Made by a program: the position numbers and the translations under genes. 36,015 bases of DNA from Microbacteriaceae bacterium PS02067 (GTDB lineage Bacteria; Actinomycetota; Actinomycetes; Actinomycetales; Microbacteriaceae): NCBI GenBank assembly GCA_029960085.1, contig JASCPG010000032.1:1-36015 (forward strand), read 5' to 3'. Shown here piece by piece: positions 1 to 7,436 of the stretch. Under the pieces are notes generated by a model. It made no database searches, was not told where the DNA came from, and saw only the letters and a program-made list of their open reading frames with translations. How positions within the stretch are numbered: position 1 is the first letter of the stretch; each line of letters opens with the position of its first letter.

Positions 1-25
1 GGTCTCGGCCGATGTGGCCGAGACC
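1..25 (-). terminator. hairpin downstream of the oxygenase-like gene
   Basis: Perfect 10-bp inverted repeat (GGTCTCGGCC and GGCCGAGACC) with a 5-nt loop. It lies 24 bases past the stop codon of the minus-strand gene ending at 50. Any T-tract on the minus strand would fall outside the window, so intrinsic termination is inferred from position and stem quality only. Confidence 0.6.
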
Positions 26-49
26 CCGCTTCTGTGCGTCGGGAGGGGG

Positions 50-823
50 TTACGCCTCGCTCATGACGTTGACTTCCTGCTGACCGCGAGCCGCGAGTGC
101 CGCGGCACGGGCTGCGATGCGACGGGCCTGCTCGGCCTGGCCGGCGTCGAGCGTCTCCTGGTCGACGGGGAACGACTCGACGCGGTTCACACCGTGGTAC
201 TTCTCGATGTAGGCGTCGAGCTCGGGGCCGGATTCCCACGACGTGATGAGGCAGTAGCGCGGCTCGGTGCCGTAGTGGGCGGCCGCGTGCCACAGGCGCT
301 GCGTGTCGATGACGAGCTGCGCGCCGGCGGGGAGGGCGATGCGCGTCTCCTCGCTCGGGTCGGTACGGTTCTCGCGCAGCACGAAGTAGCTGTTGGTGTC
401 GTTGGTCAGGTTGAAGAACGACCGCACGACCCAGCCGGTGCCGTCAGGGTTCAGACGGTTGTTGTCGTCCTGGTGGAGGTTGTAGAGGCAGTCCGCGTAC
501 GTGTTCGGCTGCAGTTCGATGATGCGGCACCGGCCGACGTTCGAGCCGGGCTCGAGCGCGCGCTCGGTGAGGGTCGGCGCGATCGCCGTCTGCGCCGGGA
601 TCCAGACGCCGTCCTTGTCGGTGCGCGGCGGCTTGTGGTTCCAGAAGCCGTTGCACTCGATCTCGCCCTTGGCCGAGGCCAGCGGCGCGAATCGGGTGTC
701 GCCGGAGGACTTCCAGTCGACGTACTCGATGTCGAGCCATTCCTTGGGGTCGATCGGCTTGTTGTACATGTCGAGGACGACGTAGCCGGTCTCCTCGAGC
801 GCTGCGCTCTTGATGTATGCCAT
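50..823 (-). CDS. predicted Fe(II)/2-oxoglutarate-dependent oxygenase-like protein
   Basis: The 257-residue protein has no name I recognise, but the second half has the layout of a double-stranded beta-helix Fe(II)/2-oxoglutarate oxygenase. There is an H-x-D pair (H117, D119, in NLHQDDNN), a distal His (H179 in RLWHAAAHYG) and an Arg ten residues later (R189), the usual position of the 2-oxoglutarate carboxylate-binding Arg. The C-terminus is an Ala/Arg/Gln-rich helix, and no signal peptide is visible. Substrate unknown. It starts at the ATG 821-823, preceded on the minus strand by AAAGGG, and is divergent from the GmrSD-type nuclease gene with 124 bases between the starts. A DtxR/IdeR-like sequence lies in that gap. 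The fold call is an inference from motif spacing; another cupin-like enzyme remains possible. Confidence 0.6.
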   Translation of the reverse strand: MAYIKSAALEETGYVVLDMYNKPIDPKEWLDIEYVDWKSSGDTRFAPLASAKGEIECNGFWNHKPPRTDKDGVWIPAQTAIAPTLTERALEPGSNVGRCRIIELQPNTYADCLYNLHQDDNNRLNPDGTGWVVRSFFNLTNDTNSYFVLRENRTDPSEETRIALPAGAQLVIDTQRLWHAAAHYGTEPRYCLITSWESGPELDAYIEKYHGVNRVESFPVDQETLDAGQAEQARRIAARAAALAARGQQEVNVMSEA

Positions 824-873
824 GACGGATCATGCCCTTTCTGTCGGACAAGCGAAGTTTTTACAGGCCCGAC

Positions 874-891
874 TGAGGCAAGCCTACCTAG
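874..891. promoter_or_regulatory. candidate iron-box (DtxR/IdeR-like) operator
   Basis: TGAGGCAAGCCTACCTAG resembles the DtxR/IdeR consensus TWAGGTWAGSCTWACCTWA if one base is missing in the right half; its core AGGC-AA-GCCT is a perfect dyad. It lies 51-68 bases upstream of the oxygenase-like start and 57-74 bases upstream of the nuclease start, a plausible place to control either. Weak without a matrix score. Confidence 0.3.
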
Positions 892-909
892 GCGATCCGC
901 ACGCACGAA

Positions 910-915
910 TAGACT
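910..915 (+). promoter_or_regulatory. candidate -10 box of the DUF262-DUF1524 gene
   Basis: TAGACT, a good actinobacterial -10 hexamer. Transcription starting about 7 bases later would leave a leader of roughly 26 bases containing AGGAG (931-935), 12 bases before the ATG at 948. I see no convincing -35. Confidence 0.4.
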
Positions 916-947
916 TCTCGGAGGTTTGCGAGGAGCGTTTCCCGACA

Positions 948-2987
948 ATGAGCACCCCCACGAATGTCCCCGCCGCGAACGTGCAGGCAACCGCCGTCAA
1001 CACGATCGCCTGGCTCTCGGCATCCGACACGACGATCGTCGTCCCCGTCTATCAGCGCCAGTATCGCTGGGACATCGGCGGCTGCGAACAGCTGCTGAGC
1101 GACATCCGGGCGGTGTCAGGGGCGGATGCCACCGACACCCACTTCATCGGCTCGATCCTCTCGACGGCCGCCGATGGCGACGCGGGTGACGAGCACCTCG
1201 TCCTCATCGACGGGCAGCAGCGCATCACGACCCTGATGCTCCTCATCGCGGCCCTCCACCACACGCTGCGTGAGGACGACCCCGCCCTCGCCGCCGATCT
1301 CGAGCGTGTGCTCGTGCGTCAGGACGACCCGTCGCGCACGAAGCTGCGCCCGCACCGCGCGTGGGCCAACGTCTTCGAGTCCGTGGTGCTCGACCGCCGC
1401 TCCCCCGCAGACGCGACCCGGGCCTCGCGCTTCGACGACAACTACGCGTTCTTCCGCAGTCAGATCCGGCCCGACGAGGCATCCGCCATCTGGCACGGCC
1501 TCACGAAGCTCGAGCACGTCTCGATCACGCTGGGGCCGGCCGCGAACGCCCAGCAGACGTTCGAAAGCCTGAACTCGACCGGCGAGCCGCTGCGCGATCA
1601 CGAGCTGATCCACAACTACGTGCTGATGGGGTTGTCCCATGCTCAGCAGAGCGAGATCGAAGCGGACTACTGGGTGCCGATCGAGCAGGCCACGGGTGAG
1701 CAGATCGGCTCGTTCTGGCGCCACTATCTCGTGATGCTGACGGGCCGTGAGGTCACCGTCACCGGAGAGCGCGGCGTCTACGACGCGTTCCGGCACGAGT
1801 TCCCGCGGCTCGGTTTCGAGACGCTGCGGGAGCACGCCGCACGCTGGCGGGAGTTCGCGGAGATCTACGGCACGATCCTCGACCCCTCGACCGCATCCGA
1901 CACGGAGATCGGCCGCCAGTTGGCCTACCTCGCGACCTTCGGCCGCGGCACGTCTCCGCTCGTCATGCGGCTGCTCCGCGATCACGCGCACGGCGACCTC
2001 GGGCTCGATGAGCTGCTGGCCTCGCTCGAGCAGCTGCAGTCGCTGCTGCTGCGCCGCAAGATCGTCGGGATCTCCACGGACCGCCTCGTCGCGCGCCTGT
2101 GCCGTGCGGCCGATCTCGGGCGCGACGAACTGGTCCACGCGATCGCGCGCATCACCCCGTCGGACGAACGCACGCGCGTGGGGCTCAAGTACGGTGATCT
2201 GCCCCATGCGCACTACGTCCTCGGACGTCTCGCCGGCACGAACGGGCCGGACGGACTCGACCTCGAGCACGTCGTGCCGCTCGCCCCGTCGGACGACTGG
2301 TCGCCGGACGGCTCCCGCCGCTGGGCGGATCTCGCCGACGACGAGCAGAACAGCTTCCGCGCGCTCGCGCAGACTCTCGGGAACCTTACGCTGCTGGAGG
2401 AACCTCTCGCCGAGCGCGCGTTCGGCGCCTCGTTCCCCGAGAAGCGTCCCGTGTACGCGTCGAGCGACGTCGTGCTCACCCGTGAGATCGCGGATGCCTC
2501 GACGGTGTGGAGCACCGCGGCGATCGCCGCGCGCACCGAGCACCTCACGGACGTGTTCGTCCGCGTGTGGGAACGCCCGGCGGTCGTCAGCATCGACGAT
2601 GACAACCTGACGCCCGTCCTCGACGCGAAGAAGCGCCGCGGCTGGCCGCGTGGCTGGCAGCGCGAGTTCGACTACGTCGAGTTCCGCGGCGAGCACTGGG
2701 AAGTGAAGGACATCCGCTACCTCTTCAACCGCATCTTCACCCGGTTGTGGGCGGAGTCCCCCGAATCGCGCCAGGCCGTCATCGACTTCAGCGCGCGCCG
2801 CGGCGGCCCCGTCTACCCCGCGATGGCCTGGAACGGGCAGTGGGACGAGATCGCGGAGGGTCGCTACCTCTACATGGGCTGGGACTCGCGCTACATGCTC
2901 TCCGCAGTCCAGGGCGTTCTCGAGGAGGCGGGCTGGGCGAGCGAGGTGTTCGTCAAGTACTCCTACATCGGCGACGCGATGCGCTGA
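948..2987 (+). CDS. DUF262 and DUF1524 (GmrSD-type) nuclease
   Basis: 679 residues starting at ATG 948, chosen because AGGAG precedes it; an in-frame ATG at 810 has no such site and would overlap the divergent gene. The N-terminal DUF262 (ParB-like NTPase) domain shows PVYQRQYRW and the signature DGQQRIT at residues 88-94. The C-terminal DUF1524 HNH-like domain shows LEHVVP (H441) and GNLTLLEE (N479). In the family (GmrSD, BrxU, SspE) the two domains couple nucleotide hydrolysis to cleavage of modified or otherwise marked phage DNA. After about residue 555 there is an extension of some 125 residues, rich in Trp, Tyr and Arg, that I cannot assign. No methyltransferase, BREX or Ssp partner is next to it, so it looks like a stand-alone type IV-like restriction factor. 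Modification specificity cannot be read from the sequence. Confidence 0.88.
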   Translation: MSTPTNVPAANVQATAVNTIAWLSASDTTIVVPVYQRQYRWDIGGCEQLLSDIRAVSGADATDTHFIGSILSTAADGDAGDEHLVLIDGQQRITTLMLLIAALHHTLREDDPALAADLERVLVRQDDPSRTKLRPHRAWANVFESVVLDRRSPADATRASRFDDNYAFFRSQIRPDEASAIWHGLTKLEHVSITLGPAANAQQTFESLNSTGEPLRDHELIHNYVLMGLSHAQQSEIEADYWVPIEQATGEQIGSFWRHYLVMLTGREVTVTGERGVYDAFRHEFPRLGFETLREHAARWREFAEIYGTILDPSTASDTEIGRQLAYLATFGRGTSPLVMRLLRDHAHGDLGLDELLASLEQLQSLLLRRKIVGISTDRLVARLCRAADLGRDELVHAIARITPSDERTRVGLKYGDLPHAHYVLGRLAGTNGPDGLDLEHVVPLAPSDDWSPDGSRRWADLADDEQNSFRALAQTLGNLTLLEEPLAERAFGASFPEKRPVYASSDVVLTREIADASTVWSTAAIAARTEHLTDVFVRVWERPAVVSIDDDNLTPVLDAKKRRGWPRGWQREFDYVEFRGEHWEVKDIRYLFNRIFTRLWAESPESRQAVIDFSARRGGPVYPAMAWNGQWDEIAEGRYLYMGWDSRYMLSAVQGVLEEAGWASEVFVKYSYIGDAMR

Positions 2988-3030
2988 CGCGCGGTTGACC
3001 CTCACGACACGGGCGCAGAAGACTGAGGGT

Positions 3031-4575
3031 ATGTCGTCTCGCACCAGATCCGCCGCCGCCCGACCCGTCGATCGCGGTGCCGCGCGGCGCTGGCGCGGGG
3101 TACGACGCCAGATCGACGCGCTCGACATCTCCGTGTTCGAAGCCGTCGCGAACACGAAGAGCCCCCTGCTGGATGCCACGATGCCGCCGCTCACGCGCGC
3201 GGCCGACAAGTCGGTGCTGTGGATCGGCGTCGCCGGCCTCCTCGCACTGACGGGCCGGCCGCGCGCACGCCGCGGTGCCGCGCGCGGGCTCGTCTCGATC
3301 GCGATCACGAGCCTCATCGCGAACCAGGTCTCCAAGCGGCTGCATCGCCGCCCCCGTCCATCCATCGCACAGGTGCCTGCGCAGCGACTCGCGCACCGCA
3401 TCCCGACGTCGACGTCGTTCCCGAGTGGCCATTCGGCCAGCGCCATGGCGTTCGCCGCGGGCATCGCCGCGGAGTGGCCCGCCCTGTCGGTGCCGCTTCG
3501 TGCGCTGGCCGGCCTCGTCGGATTCTCCCGCGTCGCGACCGGCGCGCACTACCCCAGCGACGTGGCGGCGGGCTTCGCCCTCGGCGAGACGGTCGCGTGG
3601 CTCACGACCCGCCTCGTCCCGGCGGCGCGGATCGATCCGATCGAGGACCATCTGACCGTTCGCGCCGGCGACCCGCACCGCGACGGCGAGGGCATCACCC
3701 TCGTGATCAACCCGCGCTCCGGATCCGGGCGGGCGGGGAAGATCCTCCCCGACGTGCGGCGCGCGTTCCCGCGGATGCGGATCGTCGAGCTCGGCGGGCC
3801 GAGCACGGGTGACTACGGCGCGGCCATCGACGAGGCGGCCGCCTCGAGCCGTGTCCTGGCGGTCGCGGGCGGGGACGGCACCGTGCAGCGCGCCGCGTCG
3901 GCGGCGATGCACGCAGGCATCCCCCTCGCCGTCTTCCCCGCGGGGACGTTCAACCACTTCGCCAAGGATCTCGGCATGTTCCCCCTGCGGACGGCGATCG
4001 ACGCCATCCGTGCGGGCACCGTGGCAAAGGTCGACCTCGGCGAGGTGAACGGCGCGGTGTTCGTGAACACCGCGTCGATCGGTGCCTACACCGACTTCGT
4101 GTCGATCCGGGAGAAGTACGAGCGCAAGATCGGCAAGCCCCTCGCCGCTGTCGTCGCGGCCATCCGCACTCTCGGCGTCGCAAAAGCCGTGCGGGTGCGC
4201 GTGGACGACCTCGACGGCGAGAAGCGGGATGCCCGGTTCAGCCTCTTGTTCATCGGCAACGGGCGCTACGAGCCGCGCGGATTCGCGCCGGTGCATCGCG
4301 CGACGCTCGACGACGGCAAGCTCGACCTGCGTGTGCTGGGCGTGACCCGCATCGGGTCGCGGCTGCGCGTGTTCGTCGACATGCTCACGGGTCGCATCGC
4401 CGACAACCGCCGCTACCAGCAGTACTCGGATGCCGAGTACGACCTGGAGCTTCCCGACGGCCCCTACCGGATCGCCCGCGACGGCGAACTCGGCGAGGAG
4501 ATCAGTCGGCTGTCGGCGCGTGTCCTGCCGCGCGCACTCACCGTGATCGTGCCGGCGCGCGGGAGGAAGGACTGA
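3031..4575 (+). CDS. bifunctional PAP2 phosphatase / diacylglycerol kinase-family protein
   Basis: 514 residues from ATG 3031; an in-frame TTG at 2995 is a poorer start. Residues about 60-200 are a PAP2 (lipid phosphate phosphatase) domain with all three motifs: K102-x6-RP, PSGH (131-134) and SRVATGAHYPSD (S166, H173, D177). Residues about 220-510 are a lipid-kinase domain of the DAGK catalytic family with AGGDGTV (GGDGT at 280-284) and an FPAGTFNHFAKD segment. The fusion probably acts on a lipid phosphate at the membrane, but which reaction dominates in vivo is not visible. The 3' end overlaps the convergent PAP2 gene by 38 bases. Confidence 0.9.
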   Translation: MSSRTRSAAARPVDRGAARRWRGVRRQIDALDISVFEAVANTKSPLLDATMPPLTRAADKSVLWIGVAGLLALTGRPRARRGAARGLVSIAITSLIANQVSKRLHRRPRPSIAQVPAQRLAHRIPTSTSFPSGHSASAMAFAAGIAAEWPALSVPLRALAGLVGFSRVATGAHYPSDVAAGFALGETVAWLTTRLVPAARIDPIEDHLTVRAGDPHRDGEGITLVINPRSGSGRAGKILPDVRRAFPRMRIVELGGPSTGDYGAAIDEAAASSRVLAVAGGDGTVQRAASAAMHAGIPLAVFPAGTFNHFAKDLGMFPLRTAIDAIRAGTVAKVDLGEVNGAVFVNTASIGAYTDFVSIREKYERKIGKPLAAVVAAIRTLGVAKAVRVRVDDLDGEKRDARFSLLFIGNGRYEPRGFAPVHRATLDDGKLDLRVLGVTRIGSRLRVFVDMLTGRIADNRRYQQYSDAEYDLELPDGPYRIARDGELGEEISRLSARVLPRALTVIVPARGRKD

Positions 4576-5272
4576 CCCTCCGAGCCGCAGACCGGACGAC
4601 GATCCACACGACTGCGGTCCACGCGATGCCGAGAGCGACGCCCGCGACGACGTCGCTGAGATAGTGCACCGCCAGGAAGACGCGCGCAGCACCCACCGTG
4701 ACGACAGCGCCGCCGGCGACCACGCGCATGACCCGCTCGCCGGCCGTCGACGGGCGTCCGTGGACCAGGGTGAGGACGACGCTCGCGGCGACCGCGGCAC
4801 CGAACGCGTGGGATGACGGGAACGACGTCTGCGCGGCGGCGACGAGCGCCGCGCTCGGGCGCGGCCGCTCCACGACCGCCTTGATCAGCACGGGGACGAA
4901 TCCGCCGAGGAGCACCGCGGTGAGGACGAAGACGACTGACGGGACGTCGACCGGAGCGCGCCTCCCCCGCCGCGCCCGATGGAGGAGGATGCCGACGAGC
5001 CACAGCACCGCCGCGATCCGGAACACCCACGGAGCGAGCACGGTCGAGACGAGGGCCCACAGCGGCGTCCACCACATTCGACGGTGCCCGGCACCTGCCG
5101 ACCACGTGGCGAGGTCGTGGTCGAGGGAGGCGAGCGGCGGCCAACCCGTCACGACGAGCGCGAGGATGAGCGCGAAGACCGCGGATGCCGCGGCGCCGAC
5201 GGCGACGGCTGTACGGACAGCGGTCCCGGGCGCCGTGGCATCCGGCGGCGCCGTCCCGTTCCACGTGGCCAT
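4538..5272 (-). CDS. PAP2-family membrane phosphatase
   Basis: 244 residues from the ATG at 5272. The N-terminus has a hydrophobic segment at about 25-45, followed by segments near 72-98, 112-132, 155-172, 183-202 and 206-228, as expected for a PAP2 membrane phosphatase. Catalytic motifs are complete: K131-x6-RP, PSSH (152-155), and R197 with H203 and D207 in ARVFLAVHYLSD. It likely dephosphorylates a lipid phosphate such as phosphatidic acid or an undecaprenyl/isoprenyl pyrophosphate. It is transcribed against the PAP2-kinase fusion, and the last 12 codons of both genes overlap. The second PAP2 beside the fusion may be a tandem lipid-phosphate unit, but their sequences are not close copies. 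Confidence 0.88.
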   Translation of the reverse strand: MATWNGTAPPDATAPGTAVRTAVAVGAAASAVFALILALVVTGWPPLASLDHDLATWSAGAGHRRMWWTPLWALVSTVLAPWVFRIAAVLWLVGILLHRARRGRRAPVDVPSVVFVLTAVLLGGFVPVLIKAVVERPRPSAALVAAAQTSFPSSHAFGAAVAASVVLTLVHGRPSTAGERVMRVVAGGAVVTVGAARVFLAVHYLSDVVAGVALGIAWTAVVWIVVRSAARRVSPSSRAPARSR

Positions 5273-5321
5273 GCCCCATTGTGTCCTGCCGACGACGCTC
5301 GGCCGCCCCTTGGTGGAACGA

Positions 5322-6264
5322 TCAGTTCGCGGGGAACGGCACCCCGATGAGCTCCTGCGTGACATCCCACATTCGGCGCGCGTCCTCCAGGCTGCGCAGG
5401 CGCGGGTAGAGCTTCTGCTCCGCCGGACGCCCTCCGAGACCGCGGATACCCGACGGTCCGTAGAACCGCCCACCCGCGTCGCCGGGTGACGTCGCCGCCA
5501 TCAGCGCGGGAAGTCCCGCGCTGTCGGCCGTCCCCATGACGCCCAGGCGGGAAAGCGCCGAGATCAGTCTCCGCGAGGCGACGGCCTCGTCGCGTCCGAT
5601 CTCGGGGCGGGCGGCGAGCAGATTGGTGGGCGCGACACCGGGGTGGGACAGGTCGGCGGTGATGCCCCATCCCGCCTGCGTGCTGCGCCGGACGAGCTCG
5701 AGACCGAACAGGCCGTAGGCGATCTTCGACTGCGAGTACGCGCCCATGCTGTCGTACGAGCGCTCCCAGTTGAGGTCGTCCCAGTTCACGGCGCCCTGGT
5801 TCGCCGCGATGCTCAACTGCAGCGTCACGCGTGCACGCCCGGCCTGGAGGAGCGGCATGAGGTGGGCGATGAGTGCGGCGTGGCCGAGGTGGTTCGTCCC
5901 GAACTGCAGCTCGAACCCGTCGGCGGTCGTCTGCCGGGTGGGCGGATGCATGACGCCGGCGTTACCGATGAAGATGTGGATCGGGTCGCCCTCGGCGCGC
6001 AGTGTCTCGCCCAGCGCGGCCACCGAATCGAGAGACGACAGTTCGAGTGAGCGCAGCGACACCGACCCTGCCGCGGTGTGCTCGCGGATGGTCGCGATCG
6101 CCGCCTCCCCCTTGCGCGGGTTGCGGACGGGCAGGATCAGCTCGGCCCCCGCTGCGCCGAGGCGCGTGGCGATCCGGAGGCCCATGCCGTCGCTTGCCGC
6201 CGGTGAGGACGACGCGCTTGCCGGTGAGGTCGGGCAGGGTGATGTCGATCGGTGTGCGTGTCAT
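5322..6264 (-). pseudogene. SDR-family oxidoreductase interrupted by a single-base insertion
   Basis: The start at 6264 (MTRTPIDITLPDL) has a good AAGGAG site. The reading frame runs through the beginning of the Rossmann motif (VVLTGG) and then shifts; the rest of the protein continues in another frame from MGLRIATRLGAAGAE. Removing one base of the TT at 6194-6195 restores TGGSDGMG, a typical glycine-rich NAD(P) motif, and gives a 313-residue protein. Downstream motifs are intact: GNAGV (NNAG-like), the Ser in TLQLSIAANQG, and YSQSK (catalytic Tyr and Lys). The length and C-terminus suit the extended, retinol-dehydrogenase-like SDR subgroup. Without a frameshift correction only the C-terminal part lacking the nucleotide-binding start could be made. 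It is either a recently broken gene or a sequencing error. Divergent from an XRE-type regulator that is also shifted. Confidence 0.8.
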
Positions 6265-6329
6265 GATCGGGCGTACTCCTTCGATGTGTCGTGGGGTCGC
6301 ACACCAGCCTCGGTCATGGTCGTCATGGC

Positions 6330-6354
6330 ATCCACGGCCTGTCGATCCGTGGAT
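6330..6354. promoter_or_regulatory. inverted repeat between SDR and XRE regulator, candidate operator
   Basis: ATCCACGG, a 9-nt spacer, then CCGTGGAT: a perfect 8-bp dyad in the roughly 200-base divergent region. Its position suits an operator for the neighbouring XRE-type regulator. The rest of 6265-6465 shows only the AAGGAG of the SDR gene and GGGGAGG at 6447-6453. Confidence 0.4.
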
Positions 6355-6465
6355 CAGCGGTCAGCCGCGTGATGCTGCCCGCGCAGAGGCGGATCGGCGG
6401 GTCCTGGCTCGGATCCTCTGCCCCGGATAGAAAGGACGGAGGCGAAGGGGAGGACGCGCACGGAG

Positions 6466-7304
6466 ATCGATCGCACGGGGCTGGCTGAGTTCCTGCGTCA
6501 CCGACGCGAGGCCTTGCAGCCGGAGGATGTCGGACTCCCCCGCGGCCAGCGTCGCCGCACCGACGGGCTGCGACGTGAGGAAGTCGCGGCACTGTGCCAC
6601 ATGTCGACTGACTACTACGCACGACTCGAACGCGCACGAGGTCCGCAGCCGTCCGAACAGATGATCACCTCCATCGCACAGGGACTGCACCTCGATCATC
6701 GTGAGCGCGATCACCTGTTCCGGCTGGCGGGCCACACTCCTCCCCCCTCGGGGAAGCGCCGACGACCAGCACATCGCTCCTGGCCTGCTGCGGATCCTGG
6801 ATCGGCTCGACGACACCCCGGCGGAGATCGTCACCGAGCTCGGCGAGACGCTGCGCCAGACCCGTATGGGCGTCGCGCTCACGGGCGACCTCACGCAGCA
6901 CCACGGGCCGGCCCGCAGTCTCGGCTACCGCTGGTTGACCGATCCCGACACCCGGGCGCGCTATGCGCCGGAGGACCATGACCAGCTGTCCCGTCTGTAT
7001 GTGTGGGGGCTGCGCGAGATCGCGACCAAGCGCGGTCCGCACTCCCGCGCCGCTCACGTCGTCGAAGGACCTCCTCGCCCGCAGCGACGAGTTCGCCGCA
7101 CTCTGGGACCGGCACGAGATCGGGCTCCGCCCGGCGGGCGGCAAGCGGCTCATCCATCCGGAGGTCGGACTCCTCGACCTCGAATGCCAGACGCTCCGCG
7201 ACCCGGAGCAGTCCCACCTGCTGCTCGTCTACACCGCGACGCCCGGCAGCGAGACCTACGACAAGCTGCAACTGCTGTCGGTGATCGCGGCGTCTGCGCG
7301 CTGA
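6466..7304 (+). pseudogene. XRE-family regulator with MmyB-like ligand domain, two frameshifts and no normal start
   Basis: Three reading frames together make one protein. The first contains the HTH part (LAEFLRHRREALQPEDVGL, GLRREEVAALCHMSTDYYAR), the second continues from RGSADDQHIAPGLLRIL, and the third ends with DLLARSDEFAALWDRHEIGL through LLSVIAASAR. Removing one C from the C6 run at 6742-6747 and one G from the GG at 7067-7068 joins them into about 278 residues. This is the normal architecture of the family: N-terminal HTH, C-terminal MmyB-like ligand-binding domain. Where family members begin M-D-R-x-G-L-A-E-F, the sequence has ATC (6466) rather than ATG, and there is no in-frame ATG or GTG upstream; TTG at 6514 would delete the start of the HTH. 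GGGGAGG lies just upstream. Such regulators usually control the divergent oxidoreductase. Broken gene or local sequence error. Confidence 0.75.
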
Positions 7305-7328
7305 GTCGCGCGCCCTCCCCGCCGGCAT

Positions 7329-7347
7329 CCGGCTCGCGTCGAGCCGG
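7329..7347 (+). terminator. short hairpin after the XRE-type gene
   Basis: CCGGCTCG-CGT-CGAGCCGG, a perfect 8-bp stem with a 3-nt loop, 24 bases past the regulator stop. There is no T-tract, so Rho-independent termination is only possible. Confidence 0.35.
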
Positions 7348-7359
7348 GCTTCCCGGAGC

Positions 7360-7387
7360 GTTCCCTTGTCCCCGGGATATCGGGAAC
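7360..7387. promoter_or_regulatory. nested dyad upstream of the sensor kinase operon
   Basis: GTTCCC-N5-CCCGGG-N5-GGGAAC is symmetric about 7373.5: the outer arms and the central CCCGGG share one centre. It lies about 50 bases before the operon's first start codon. A likely protein-binding site; autoregulation by the response regulator of the operon is the simplest guess. Confidence 0.4.
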
Positions 7388-7436
7388 ACCACGGTGAGAG
7401 GCGAGAAGACACCGCACCGACTCCAGGAGGCATCCG

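Noticed and set aside
1116..3464. Minus-strand open frame of 782 codons across the nuclease and PAP2-kinase genes
   Set aside because: Spans two well-supported plus-strand genes and has no recognisable domain.
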